Source: Panicum virgatum (Eukaryota; Streptophyta; Magnoliopsida; Poales; Poaceae). Taken from it: DNA of 64,000 nt. This document shows positions 11,047 to 23,800 of this stretch, piece after piece. Location: contig NC_053153.1 in NCBI RefSeq assembly GCF_016808335.1, forward strand, positions 21,463,033-21,527,032. The letters are read 5' to 3'. The position numbers were made by a program, and so were the translations under genes. The notes below the pieces were generated by a model, which had not been told where the DNA came from, searched no databases, and saw only the letters and a list, made by a program, of their open reading frames with translations. The stretch's first letter is position 1; the number at the start of each line of letters is the position of its first letter.

Positions 11047-14000
11047 CTATTCTGCATCAACAAAAATCTGCAAGGCAGAAACATGTGTTGGAAGGGTTTC
11101 AGCAGCTTCATGAAAGAACAGGAGGATGACTTCCCATGATTGATGGCTGCTTAACAATACGAAGTGCTACCGTGCTAATGTTCACAGAATAAACATGATT
11201 TTGTACCTCTATGTCAGGCAAAGGTTCATAGTACTTCTTTTCCTGCACGGCGTACATGGTAATTCCAGAAATCTTTTGTACTCCTAGCTGGGTGGCTACC
11301 ATGCTCTGCATATTGTTGCAAAGACAGTCATTTCACCTCTATTGTCATAAAGGGGGGAGAACGTTTCATTTTATTGGCCAGAGAAAAAAGAAACACACAA
11401 TCTCTCACTTATAGACTTGTATGGTCAGGCAAGGACATGCAGAAGTAAAATGATAGTTGAGATGAGAGCAAAAGTAAAAGGATAGACTTCTACGGTCACT
11501 TATAGTTACTAATTTTTGATAGTATGCTTTCACTTTAAGCATGCTTCTATCCAAGAGACATGAGAGCAGTGTTAATTTCTCATTTATCTACCTAGGCTTT
11601 CCTAATCAACAAATGCCACAAATTATCAGATTATCAATAGAAGACATGAATGGCTGAAATACAATTAAAAACTGGCAGACAATTGAGTTTTGAAAAGAGA
11701 GGAGGTATTTATGAATTCAGATAATTTCCTCACCAGATCAAATTTGATAGACTCAAAAGCCTCCACCAAAGGTAAAATCTGTGCGCATGTAAAGCAGGAT
11801 ATAAGAAAACATGCTGCCAGCATTATGTTCATTACAAAAATAGAGAGGCAAAGGCCCACTCAAGTAAATAGCTGCCATCAGCTGGTAGTGTATTCCGATA
11901 CGATGATTTTCTCGCTTTAGCTATCGTCCATTAAAGAATAACTTGAGTGGAAACAAGCTTAATAATGTAGAATAATCATTATCAGAGTTGGGGGAATCCA
12001 GCTAATATTAACAATGTGCACCTGCTATGCACATTGTTAGCCCAAAGTATGGTTTCTAAATTCTCTGTCAAACATTTTTATTTTTTTTCTTTTTAAAAAT
12101 CAGAAATCTATTACCCATCACCAATATTTAACTAATTAATGCACACCTAAATAAAGGGCAACTGTTTAAGTAAAAGCCCAAAGCAAGTAGAATGCTGATC
12201 TCAATTCCATAGGATAAATGTTTATGCGGATGTTAAAATTTGGAAAGCCCCCATGTGTGTTCTTTTTTTCTCGAATATGCAGGAGAGCTGCATATCAATG
12301 CATTAAAAAGAGGAAAAAGGCCAAAATAGCCAAGTTACACACACCACCACGCACCCAAGACACACGCTACCACCCCAGCCCCTGGGGGGTTCACTGTTTG
12401 AAAAATACAGACGCGCCGATAAACAGAACTATCACCACAAAAATGTATTCTAATGAAATCATTGGTAAATAAAGCACCTAATCTAACCATGTTCCACAAT
12501 AAAAAAAATAACGTGCAAATAAAGCAACTAACCAACTTCTGTAGTCCATTGACTAGAACAACTCTTTCTTCACCGGTCATACTTGGAGCTAGAAATACTT
12601 CAAAAGGGCCAACAGTTTTGTCTGTTTGGTTTGTAAGACAAAGATTGACCTGAAGATGTGTCCATTAGACAACTGCAGTATAAATGTGAAAACCATCTTA
12701 TTGCGTACTAAAATTAGTGCCCTAATCACATGACTTCATTCATAGCAATAGAGAAATCATGGAAATGCAAAGTAAGGGGGGCTACTTCAAGTTCCCTTAA
12801 AATATCACTGAACGTCTGAAACCAATAACACAGAATGTGACCTTTGCTGGCTGCCATAGGGATCAAACCAAGATAAAATCCTAACAGATTTAACAAGAAA
12901 ACAGTGATGACTAAAGGCCAAGTTAAGTTACAAGCTTTTAGATACTGTTCCTAATACATAGAAAACAACCTTGCTAAGTGATAATACCGTCACTGAGCTT
13001 CTAATAATACTGCTTTTGAATTTGTGCAATTTAAATTTTAAGACATTAGTAAACTCTTAACATTGAGCCTGTTGGTACTGGGTAAGAGCAGATTACTGTG
13101 GGTATCATCCAGATAAATAGGACCATGAGGTGAACTTGTTAAATGTAAAACATAGACATCTTAGAACCTTGTGCTATTGAAAAGAAAATAAGGGGAAACA
13201 TAAAAGTGGAATGAGGTGAATGGAGCAAAATAATACAGGAACAGGATTCCTGACATCCTGCTGTATAGCTTGCCTTCTTGAAGTTTATGGCACAGTTGCA
13301 ATTAATTATGCAAGATACAACGAGAAAATGGATTCAGGTAGACTTGATTTTATAACAAGAAGCCATAAAGCTAAGAGCCTAAGTGGCTCTAGGCATCATT
13401 GACCTCCATCTAATATTTTCTTGAAAACACTGGACAAGAGAAGTGAAAAAGAAAATATATTTTCCAATTTGGTTAAGAATGCTAAATCTGAAATTTTAAA
13501 AGACCCATAAGTAAACTATAATACATCAATGCCAAAGTAAATTTATCATGCATGAAAAGTAACTGCACCGTCACCCTTAAGATGACTCTCCAGGCAACAG
13601 TAATCTAGTATGCTTAAAAAGAAAAGCACACAAAGATTTACCATGAATGGTCGTTCTGCATATATGATAGGTGGAACTTTCACGGCACGTAGATCAACAT
13701 CTTTGCTTGCAGTTGGCTGAAAGAAATAAAGTTGTAACAATTATATACAATGGAATTTCCCCAAAAAAACTTATATACAACAGAAGCAATTCAATGATGA
13801 TGGAGCGAAAAAAGATAATATAACTAACAAAAGTAAAGTTCAAACACAGCAATAATATTTTTAAAATGGAAGCAGGAACTTCACTAACAGTGCTATGAAT
13901 GTTTTGAGTCTGCAAACGGCCTGGTTCACCCAGATTTGTCCGCCATGTTATCTGAAATTTACCAAGTATACTGCTCAACTCAAACTTGGGTTGACCAGCC

Positions 14001-16639
14001 TCATCAGATGATGATCTGAGCTGATAAAGGTAATTGTATATTCCTCCCCCAGCTCTGATGAGGATAGGTTGTTTGCAGAGGTCCCTACATGAAAAATGGA
14101 ACCCAAATCATATAATGTGCTTGATGTAATGTTCCTTGAAATTAATAAAATCCTTGTTGAAAAAAAGTGTTTGTTTCATTCATATTTAAACTGCAACAGT
14201 AAAATGCCAGAACATACGTGCCACTCAACATGCTCGCATAGCCATAGTGTGTTCTTATCAAAATAAATAGTTTTTAAGTGCTTGAATTACCCTATTTCAG
14301 ACTTCACTGCTGAGGGGTGCTCATCAGCTTCCAATCTTGTAGCGTTCCATTGTTGGGCAGGCTCAAAATCAACTTGATCCATGTAAAGATTTGATTTTGT
14401 ATGGTTCTCTATACAGGCTTCCAGATATGTAATGTCCTGTCAACATAGACTAACGATATAAAACAGAAGACTGTCATGGTGAATTAACAAGTGTGCAATA
14501 AGGCAGAAAATAACAAACACTCAAACAGCACAAGCTGTTGTTTTAACAACAAAATACACCCAACTAACTCTTGATGAAAATAATTTGTTAAAACAAAATG
14601 TAGATATATTAAAATTGGAATGAGGCCTATTCAAATTCGCAAGAAAAATGTGAAGTGTAATTTTAAGCAAAGCAAAGAAAAAAACGCAACGGATCAGAAG
14701 GCTGTAATTGTGAATCGTTTTTTAAGTAATAATAATCAATGTGCAATGACCTTCAATATACACTGATTAACATTTCTAAAGACAGCATCTACAATTAAAC
14801 AAAGGACTTACAGTTGTTGTTTGGACTCAAAACAAGAGATAACCTACCTTGATGGTGCGAACCTGAAAAGGAAAAAGTTGCAGAAAAATTATTGACATGA
14901 ATTTTGTATAATATCATTCTCTTGTTCTATCAATCATGAGATCATGAGATACATACAGAATGTATTGGACAGAAATAAAATCTGGAAACTAGTTACCTTT
15001 GTCCTTACAGATAATGGGTTTGAAACAGAGAACTTAAAGAATTGGGGAAGATATTTACGCTCCCCATCACCGTCATTATATAAAGCAGTACACACAAGTC
15101 TGGATTCAACCACAAAATGAGCAAATCAACTACAAATATTGCTTTCAGCAAATGAGAAACATACACATAAAATGAAAATGCAAAGGAACGTACGTATGTG
15201 CTCCTAGTTCTTTGACGTCATGCTCCAAAATGAAATCATATCGACCCCCTGATCTAATTGACTCAACAGGGGACTTCGATGTATCTAGAAGAAGTATTCT
15301 CTGTCTCTCCGTTTGTATTTCTGCCTAGTGGAAGTAAAGCACCAGTCAAACACATTGGATATTTTAAAATAGTGAATAATACATTTTTTTAGAAAAATAT
15401 CATGGGTATGAAGTAAAATCTTGCTGCAATGATTATATCAATGGAAATGATTTTTTATTCAAGTATATGCAAAAGTTATCAATAAAAAAGCATATGGCCA
15501 TTTACAGTTTACAAGGATGCAAAAGTAACATAAAGTAATATTTTAGAAATTAAACAATGTGAGGTATGCTGTAGAGGGTGTCTTGACCATAAGATCAAAA
15601 GCATGAAATTGCACGAATCTTAGGTTATCAATCTTGTCATCACATCAAGTCATCAGACAGTTAGTTGTTTGATTTGATGATAACTCACACACAATTGAAT
15701 CCAGTTATTGCTTGCAAACCTCAAGGTAACCCTGTACCACAAGTACTGACACAGAGAGAAATATGCCAATCTAACAGCAAAGCTAACCTCAATTGAGCAC
15801 TAAAGCAACATCAAAAGCATCTAATATGTGGATATATAGCATATGAGAAACAAGTAAACTGATTTATTTAGTGATTGATCTAAAGCTTGGCTCATGAGAG
15901 CACCCCATCGCTCATATTCAATATTCTGAATTTCTGACACTAGAGCAAATGCAGAAACCTGTTAGTTTAACCTACTGTACAGACATTATGATCAACCACA
16001 AAACTTCACCCGATTTAAATCCAATTTGCAAGAAATGATCCAAGAGTTTAAATGCATTTTTAAAAACTGTGAGACGAAAAGAGGTTCCATTGGATAGAAC
16101 ACCTTGATGACGACGTCCCTGGCCTCGAAGCTGGAGCTGTTGTTGATGCTGATGTAGCTGCAGAAGGTCTCGCCCAAATAGATGGCCCTAAACACCCACA
16201 CAAGCACGCCAAAATCAGCAATCGCCGCACCTGGAGCGGCACGGAACACTCCGGAATCGGGACTTGGGAGGGAAGAAGCAAACCCGAATGACTGGGGGAG
16301 GACGAGGAGACCCGGCAGTGCGAGGGCGTCGGCGGGGTCGCGGAGGAGGAAGCGGTCGCGGAAGGTGAATTCCCCAGGGACGGTGGCTGTGGGGTCCGGC
16401 GGGTGGAGGAGGCCGTGGAGGAAATCAGCGGCGGCGGACGGGTCGGGGCCGGTGAGCGCGTCCTCCGGGAGGAAGACGTCGCGCGGGTCGAAGCGGAGCA
16501 GCGCGGCCGGGTCGGGCTGGAGCGAGGGGCGGGACAGCCGCATCACGCGGAACGCCAGCGAGTGGTTCTGCTGCTGCTGCTGATGCGCCGCCGCAGCCGG
16601 GGACGGCGACTGCACGCCGCCGGCGTAGGGTGACGCCAT
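11047..16639 (-). CDS. TRAPPC13: TRAPPC13 homologue (TRAPP complex, DUF974)
   Basis: Twelve exons in transcript order: 16639-16284, 16187-16103, 15324-15194, 15099-14997, 14863-14849, 14436-14291, 14084-13880, 13716-13642, 12649-12533, 11778-11734, 11305-11207, 11067-11047. All junctions are GT-AG and keep frame, giving 465 aa. The protein is the plant form of TRAPP subunit 13, part of the tethering complex acting in Golgi and endomembrane traffic. Recognised blocks are HSLAFRVMRLSRPSL near the N-terminus, IYLGETFCSYISINNSSSFE, DTSKSPVESIRSGGRYDFI, VCTALYNDGDGERKYLPQFF, NLYMDQVDFEP, FQITWRTNLGEPGRLQTQ and YEPLPDIEIFVDAE at the end. A Gln-rich, Pro/Ala-rich stretch precedes the conserved part. 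Exon 5 is only 15 nt (VRTIK) and the last coding exon 21 nt. Identification is strong; exact expression is unknown. Confidence 0.93.
12245..12335 (-). mobile_element. Possible LINE 3' tail in TRAPPC13 intron 9
   Basis: Read on the minus strand, this ends GCAGCTCTCCTGCATATTCG followed by an A-rich run (the T-run near 12263-12269). Grass LINE-type retroposons often end in such a small GCAG...CTGC hairpin and short poly(A). The 5' limit was not found; it may extend to about 12450. Confidence 0.35.
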
Positions 16640-16653
16640 CGCCGGAGATGGGA

Positions 16654-16670
16654 GGGGGGGGGGGGGGGGG
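16654..16670. repeat. G17 homopolymer in TRAPPC13 5' leader
   Basis: Seventeen consecutive G on the plus strand lie 15 bp outside the TRAPPC13 start codon, so the transcript would carry a C17 tract. The length may vary between individuals or reflect a consensus uncertainty in the assembly. Confidence 0.9.
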
Positions 16671-17886
16671 CGGGGGTAGAGATCTGGATTCTGGACGCGG
16701 CTTCGGTTCGGGAATCCGCGCGCTCGCGGCGGCCGCCGAGCTGAACCGAGCAGCACCGCTGATAAAAACCGACGGCTACGATTCGGCGGTCTCAAGTTGG
16801 ATCGCGATTTTGGCATATTCTTATTACAGAAATCAGTATCAGACGTGTTCAGAAAGTTAAATTTCGATGAATTTTAAACCACTGGAGTAGATTTCGATGT
16901 GCCGGCGTCCAAATTTCATCGGTGAATTCTCACCCGTGAATTCTCAATGGTAACTATCAGTATCGGGTCCGCATTGCTGCTGGCAGCAGCTACAGCCAAG
17001 GCCAAGCAAACGGACATGTTGGAAGATATACAGCGAGCGTATAATTCCCAGGATGGAGTCGTCACTGCGCTTCATACGTTTTACGAGCTTCTTTTGACGT
17101 GGAAGACCCACATAGGAATAGACTAAGATTCATATATCAATGACACAAGACGGACTAAACCAAAATTTGAGGTGAAAGCATACTCATTTTAGTAATAGAT
17201 ATAGATAAATGACGTTCCATTTTCTAAAAAAGCAAAGCTTGAGCGCGTCCTCGCGGCCGAGGCTTCCCGGCGGGCCGTGGCTCAATACAAACAATTGAAA
17301 CACCAACTCAATTTTGTGCTTACGTACAAAATCTTCAGGCATTCATAAGATTATTGGTATCCGAGGTTTGGGGATGTAGTCTTACCTCGAATGGGAAATT
17401 CGATAGCCCCCCGCCCCCCTCTCACAAGCAAATATGAAATGAGAATGAAAGGTACTTCTCGAGATTTTTTGGCGTCCACAGAAGAAGCATCTCTCCACAG
17501 TACACGCATAAGTCCGTGTCAAGACTATTTCCAGCCAAGCACCGAAATTTCATTTCATCTTATGCAAACATTGAAGCAGAACTCAATTTCACCAGTAACC
17601 ATGTAGCGGATGAACTGTAATGCCATTGTTTAATAATATATACACGAAGACAGCATGACGCAAATGCTAGTCACATCATCACATGGTTCGGACTGCAGAA
17701 TTGCTCCTATTTCTACCCAGCGCCATACACAGTAGTTAGGCCAAGTGTATCTGCTCTGATCTCTGCAGGCCAACCATGATCCTCCAGCCTGAACCTATAA
17801 TCTAGCGTTAGATGCAAAACGCACAATGCTGATACATATTTTGTCAAGAATGCTATATGGAGCGAAGTTGTCAGTAAAGCCAGTAC
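16671..17886. other. Intergenic between TRAPPC13 and MED16
   Basis: Contains the TRAPPC13 upstream region and the MED16 3' UTR. Both genes are on the minus strand, so MED16 transcription runs toward TRAPPC13. I see no additional gene. Confidence 0.4.
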
Positions 17887-20800
17887 TTAAACTACTTTCA
17901 CCCATGAGCCCCCGCACATTGGGCACGCATGGCTCCACCGGCTGATCCACCAAGACTCGCGTTCATTTGTCGGGTTTGGGGCGTCGGGCTGCGCAAATGC
18001 ACAAGTTTGCCGCAAACATCGTATGCACTGGAAAGAACATATGATTCATAAGAACACATAACATGTCCAAATAACTTGTTAAAGAACTCTCGACTGGCCT
18101 TTGTTAAAGCAACTTTAAGCATACTCACCTTATACCATTCACCATCCAGACCTGTTCTCCACACAGCCGTGACAACATCCCTTCTAGATCCCATGACACC
18201 TAGATATCCACCCAGACCAACAGATGTTTTCAGACCAAATGCTGCGTCCCTTTCAGACAACCGGCGCTTTCTTGGCCAAAGACTTTGAACGCCAAGGGAA
18301 TTCCCATAGTCCTCTTCCATGTCAGACAAATGAGGGTTGATGGAACCACCGACTTTTTGATGAGGCATGTTATCCAATGGACCAAAATCATCTGGTTCTG
18401 ACCATGGTCCACCAAACATGTTGCGCCTATGCCATTCTTCAGCAGGAGGTTGCAGTTCTAATTCTCGAAGTAGAAGACCAGCAGCATCAGCTCCTCGGGG
18501 ACGAGGCATATTCTACACAGATATGGGAAATAATTAATCAAAATAGCATTGGACCTAGGCATCAAGGGGCTACTGAAAATGCCATAATGGCATGCTTAGC
18601 CATGACCATAACAGTGCATGTTTCCTTCAAAGACAACTACAAAATGAATAGCTTCGGCTAACAGAAAAACAATAAACTTTTAAAGGAGTCAGTCCTGAGT
18701 TCAGCACAAAACAGGAAAAAAAACTGTACTATCTCTAATTGAGGTGCACTTGAACATCAATTTATACTCCATCACTGGCATATGATGGAAGCTCAAAATA
18801 TGCCCACATAAAAAGTATACAAATGCAACTAATAGAAACTTCCATGAAAAGTTAGACTAATACCTGCATGTGGGGACCAAGAGATGCTTCCACTACCTCG
18901 GGAAGCACAGTGTAGTTGCCGTCGATGTAGTGCAACCTTATGATAATGTTGTTGGAACCAACCTGAGAAGCAGGTAATGGATGTGGCAAGGTAGATGTCC
19001 TTCGACACAGATCAACCAATATGAGAAAAAGGACCTTGACCTACAATAATGAAATAAAATTAAGCAGATAATTAGATATAAGCTAGACAAAAGAAATCCT
19101 TTTCTCAGAGAACAGAGAGAAGTCTGTAAACTAACCAGGCAAATAACTAAATATCATAAATAAGCAAATTATTCAATCAAACCCCTATCTGTGCTGCAAC
19201 AAATTTTAAAACTGCTTAAATAATTAAATCAAGGGTTCAAAAATAACGTAGAGATGCAATAGCACTGCATGATGGTTATAATCGAAATGTGTTTTCTCAT
19301 AACAATTAAGACTAGTTATTTCCAAAGAAATGCACAAGCCAAAACATTGTTGTTTCCATCCCGGTCCAGGTCAAAAGAAGTATTTCAGCCCACTTAGAAC
19401 ATTGTCAACTTTTTTACTACAGCGAAGTTCAAATGCCAAATGACTGATCCCACTCCGATCACACTAACTCCCAAAGATTCATTTAATATTATTAATATTG
19501 AAATGTGTAATAAAAGCAAAAAAATTTGCAGCTATTCACTAATAAACATACAATGTTGTGTATTTCCATCGAACAAATCCCATGTTACGGAAAAAACAAA
19601 GCATTTTGCCGATAATTTGATAATCACCTCGTCTGAAGTATACCCTTGGCCAGCGTTGCCAGAACCTATTCTAACAGATTTTCCAATCGGATTTTCTTCA
19701 GGACCCTTTGCTCCAAGAGCAAATTGCCCACCACGCATTGCCTGCCCATCTTCTACTTTGGCAGCCCCTAGACCAGACCTTACTGTTGTACTGCTGTCCT
19801 CTGTCTTAGCATTCATCATGTGCTGTATTTTCTGGATAGCAGAATCTTGATTTTTTTGTGCATTTGCGAGTAACCTTGGTGATTGCCTTCTCCGGAAAAG
19901 TAGGCAAAATAGCAACAACTGACATAATCTATGGAGAAAATGGCAATCCCCAATAAGCCTAACAGCAGGTGTGCCAGGGAATGTGCCCGTATTAATGCTG
20001 ATGGGCATAAACGATGACCTCCCACTCATTGGATTTGGTGTTGTAGTGGCAGCACCATCAGAGTTGTTACTAATCTTAGCAATTGCACCTTGGACCCACT
20101 CCTGCATTTGTGAGTTGCCTGGTGCAGATGTCGCTCCCCCTTGATTACCTGAAATTTGCAGGTGAGCATAACTAAATTGGAAGTAAACAAACACTTTAGC
20201 CTAAAATATCCAATGGAGAATCGTAAGTTCAGCATGCTATTTTTTTGTGTGGAAACAAAAGAAAAGAACAAGCTTTAGCAAGAGTAGGCATAACTAACCT
20301 TGATTGTTTGATGGCGAAGGGGAACTATTTGTTGGACTTGTAACCATATTTCTAGAAGTGCCTGTTGTAGAAGATGGTCCAACATGGCTAGCCAGAGTTC
20401 GACAGAAACTTGCATAACGCCGCAAGCGTGTGATGAAATGTGATGCTAAATCAAGAACAGCATCAACATAACCCTGCATTTGGATGCTAAAAAATAAGCT
20501 ATGTTTAAAGTAACATGAAGAATTTCTATGCAGATAACCTGTACTTATATACACTAATACGCCCATTACAAAACTATATAATACATCAATTTTGGCAAAG
20601 TATAACAGGCATTGAACATGAGTTCACGTCACACAACTAAAGCAATATATATGTGGAAGTGATAAAGAATACAAAATTACAAATACTGCTCAGTGGCAAG
20701 TCCTAGAAGAATAAACTCAAGAACAAAAGAAATGGACTATAGCTGAATTTAAGTTCCATGACAATTAAATGAAACCAATTCGCATAAAGTAGACAGCTAA

Positions 20801-23800
20801 ACCTGGATGCTTGGAAGTAGAGCTGGTTCAACAGTCATTTTGTCAGGTTCAATGCTAGATAACATATCACTGGAAGCTTGCCAGGGCTCAGGTAGCAGAG
20901 TTGATGGATTTATAAGGGCAGACTCAATTCCTTTGCCTAGCATATCCAGAAGTAATCTTGCTTGCATGTCCAACACAAGTGCTCGGACATCTTGGGCATT
21001 TGTTCCTTCCAACAACCTACACTTAATCCTGTCGAGGTTCTGCATGAAGTAAATCATTAATCACAAACTTTTCAAAAAAAAGATCCATTAATCACGAGGA
21101 AGAAATGTAGTTCAACAAGCTCTTAATCATTGAAGTCAAAAGGTATAAGTACAAGCAAATGTCTAGTGCTACCGTGCTACCAAACATGGTAGCATCTAAA
21201 CTAGTATATGAAAAATTCAACTAAGAATACGGATGGACAGAGTACGCAAGCATCTATCATCATGCCAATTTGAGCCGGAACAAAAACTTGTACAGCCTGA
21301 TTTCTCCTTTTTCCTCTTTGCACAAGTTTATATACATCCCAAATTTAGCATGATAATGAAAGCCAAGAAGGCTCAAAGGTAGCCCAGGAGGCTGGGGTGG
21401 TAAAGGGCCTCAAATTTTATCCTAGATAATTTAAGGGCCGGGCTCTTTTCTTATACAATTTTGAGCTAAAGATACATAAGGGCCAAATTGGATTGTGAAG
21501 AGAGCACTAGGGCCATGATCCATTACCATCCCTGCCAGGAGCTCACACACAGAAAATACACACACTCAGTGGTTTGGTGCTGCAATTTCTTGCTGCATCT
21601 TCTATTTTCTTTCCTACTTGTATACAGCCATACACTTCAATATGCAACCATATTTACTGACAGAGTAGAAACTCCAACACTAAAAGGAGGCAAAAGAGAT
21701 ATCTAAACAGATTGCTTTATACCAGAGCGACTAATAATTTTTGCCTTATTAGTTAAAGGTAATAGTGATGTATTATAGAATAGAATTGTATTTTCAGTTA
21801 TAAGGTTTATCCCTGCTATTGCATAATGAGAAATAGAAAAAAAGAAAAAATATCGTGGCCTGTAACAATGCACTCAAATGTTCTATGGCTAGTTGATATG
21901 GAAGCAAGCAAAAGAGAAAGTGCTAGTTGATATGGAAGCAAGCAAAAGACAAAGTGGGCCATGTGCAGGAAAGGAAGAAGCCAAGAACTGTACACTAAAT
22001 GTCTCAATCAAACTTAACTGGTGACTGATGGTATGACCACTGTGGTAAATGATGAATTGACTGCGATTAAGACTGTGCAGGCAACATAGAAATTCAGGTG
22101 TAAAAGAGAGAAAGATATAAACAATCAGATACCAAGTTGATCTAGTATATATAGTTTGTCAAAACTCAAAAGCAACAACTTACAGGACAGTGCTGCTGCC
22201 TCTGTTGCATAGTCGGAAGAGAATGGAAGTCCGCATCCAGAAAAGCTATCACGCTGTTAAGTGAGACTGGGAAAAAAAAACAAATAACTGAGTTATCCAT
22301 GGACGATTATAAATATTGGAGGCGTTAAACAGATCAGATGCTAGAAACAGACTAAAGCATTAAACACATTTTTATTTGGATAGAAAATCGTGTAACAGGA
22401 AATAACCTAATATTGTACAAAGGAATATAGTTTACATGAATAAAAACTGAAAGGACAACTTTATGCCAAATCCAAAGTTAACCGCTTCAAAGTTATCATT
22501 TGCAATCTTCCAGACAATAAATAAGCATAACCAAATATTTATTCCACTAAGGCATGTCTTAACTAAAGCAGTTCAAAATGTTAAAACAAAAGTAATTTTA
22601 ACCTCCATAAACCCCAGAATGTGATTGTAGTCTGTGTTGGTGTATATGTGAGCTCATGTATAGAGACCCATCTATAGGATCTATATATCTCACCCTTCTA
22701 GTGTTTGGAGGAATACAAACCATTATTCTTCCTCCTACATGGTATCAGCCTAGATTCCTCTTCTTCCCCACCTCCAGGCGCCGCCGCCGCCAGGCCATGG
22801 CCGGCCGGCCGCAGCTGCCGCCCTTCCCTCCTCTCTCCTCCTTCCCTCCCCTCCCTTACTCTGCTCCGAGCGCCGCCTGGGCCGCCGCCGCCCCGACCTC
22901 TGTTCCTGCTGCTGTCGTGGGACGTCGGGGCCCCTGCCTGCCCCTGCTGCCGCCGCCGCCGGCGTGCGCGGCCCAGACCGCCCCTGTGCGCGCCGCCTGC
23001 CGCGTGGCCCCCTGCGCGCCTGCGCTGCTGTGCTTGCTCCTCTGCCTGCGGGCGCGGGGGGAGGGGCGATCCGGGGGGCCCGCCGCGGCCGCCTCTCCTC
23101 TGGCCGCACCCAGGGAGCGAGGGCCGCGGGCGCGCCAGGCGCCGCCGCTGTCGCTGCAGCCCAGGACGCGAGGGCCGCGGGCGCGGGCGTGCCTGGCGCC
23201 GCCGCCGCCCCTTCTACCGCGCAGGAGCACGCGCAGGAGATGCTGCGGGACCTCGAGGCTAAACTCGTCCAGGTCGCACAGGCGCACGCCGTGCAGGTCG
23301 CCGTCGCGCCCGCCGCGCTGGCCGCGCGGGCCGCCGCCTCCCTCGCCACCGCGCAGGCCGTCGCGCCCAGGGACCCCGCGCAGGCCACCCCCGGCGCGTG
23401 GCTGCCCCAAGGCGCCGCCGCCGCCGCGCCTCTACCCGCGGTGGCCGCCAATTCTGCTACGGCCGACGCGGCTCTCGCCGTGGACCTCCTCGCCGCCAAG
23501 TCCGAGACTGCGGCGACTTAGGAGTGGGCCCGTGCGGCTGCCCTCGCTCGGGAGCGCGAGCGCTCCGCGGCCGACGCTTTCACTCGTCGGGTCGCCGCGG
23601 AGAAGCCCTACTTCCTTGTCCCGCCCGTCGTCCCCTTCACCGAGCACGGCGCTTCGTCCTCCCACCAGGCTCCGCCCTCTGGATCTGGACCCCGGATCGA
23701 CCCGCCCGACCCCCTCCTTGGTGCTCCTCCCACCGGCCAGACCGAGGGTGGGGGAGGCCGAGGGCGTCGGCGGCGGAGGAGACGTGGTGGTGGTGCTCTC

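Noticed and set aside
22740..22755. Possible tRNA gene signal (TGGTATCAG)
   Set aside because: It is a retrotransposon primer-binding site; no cloverleaf can be formed around it. The same holds at 62901-62912.
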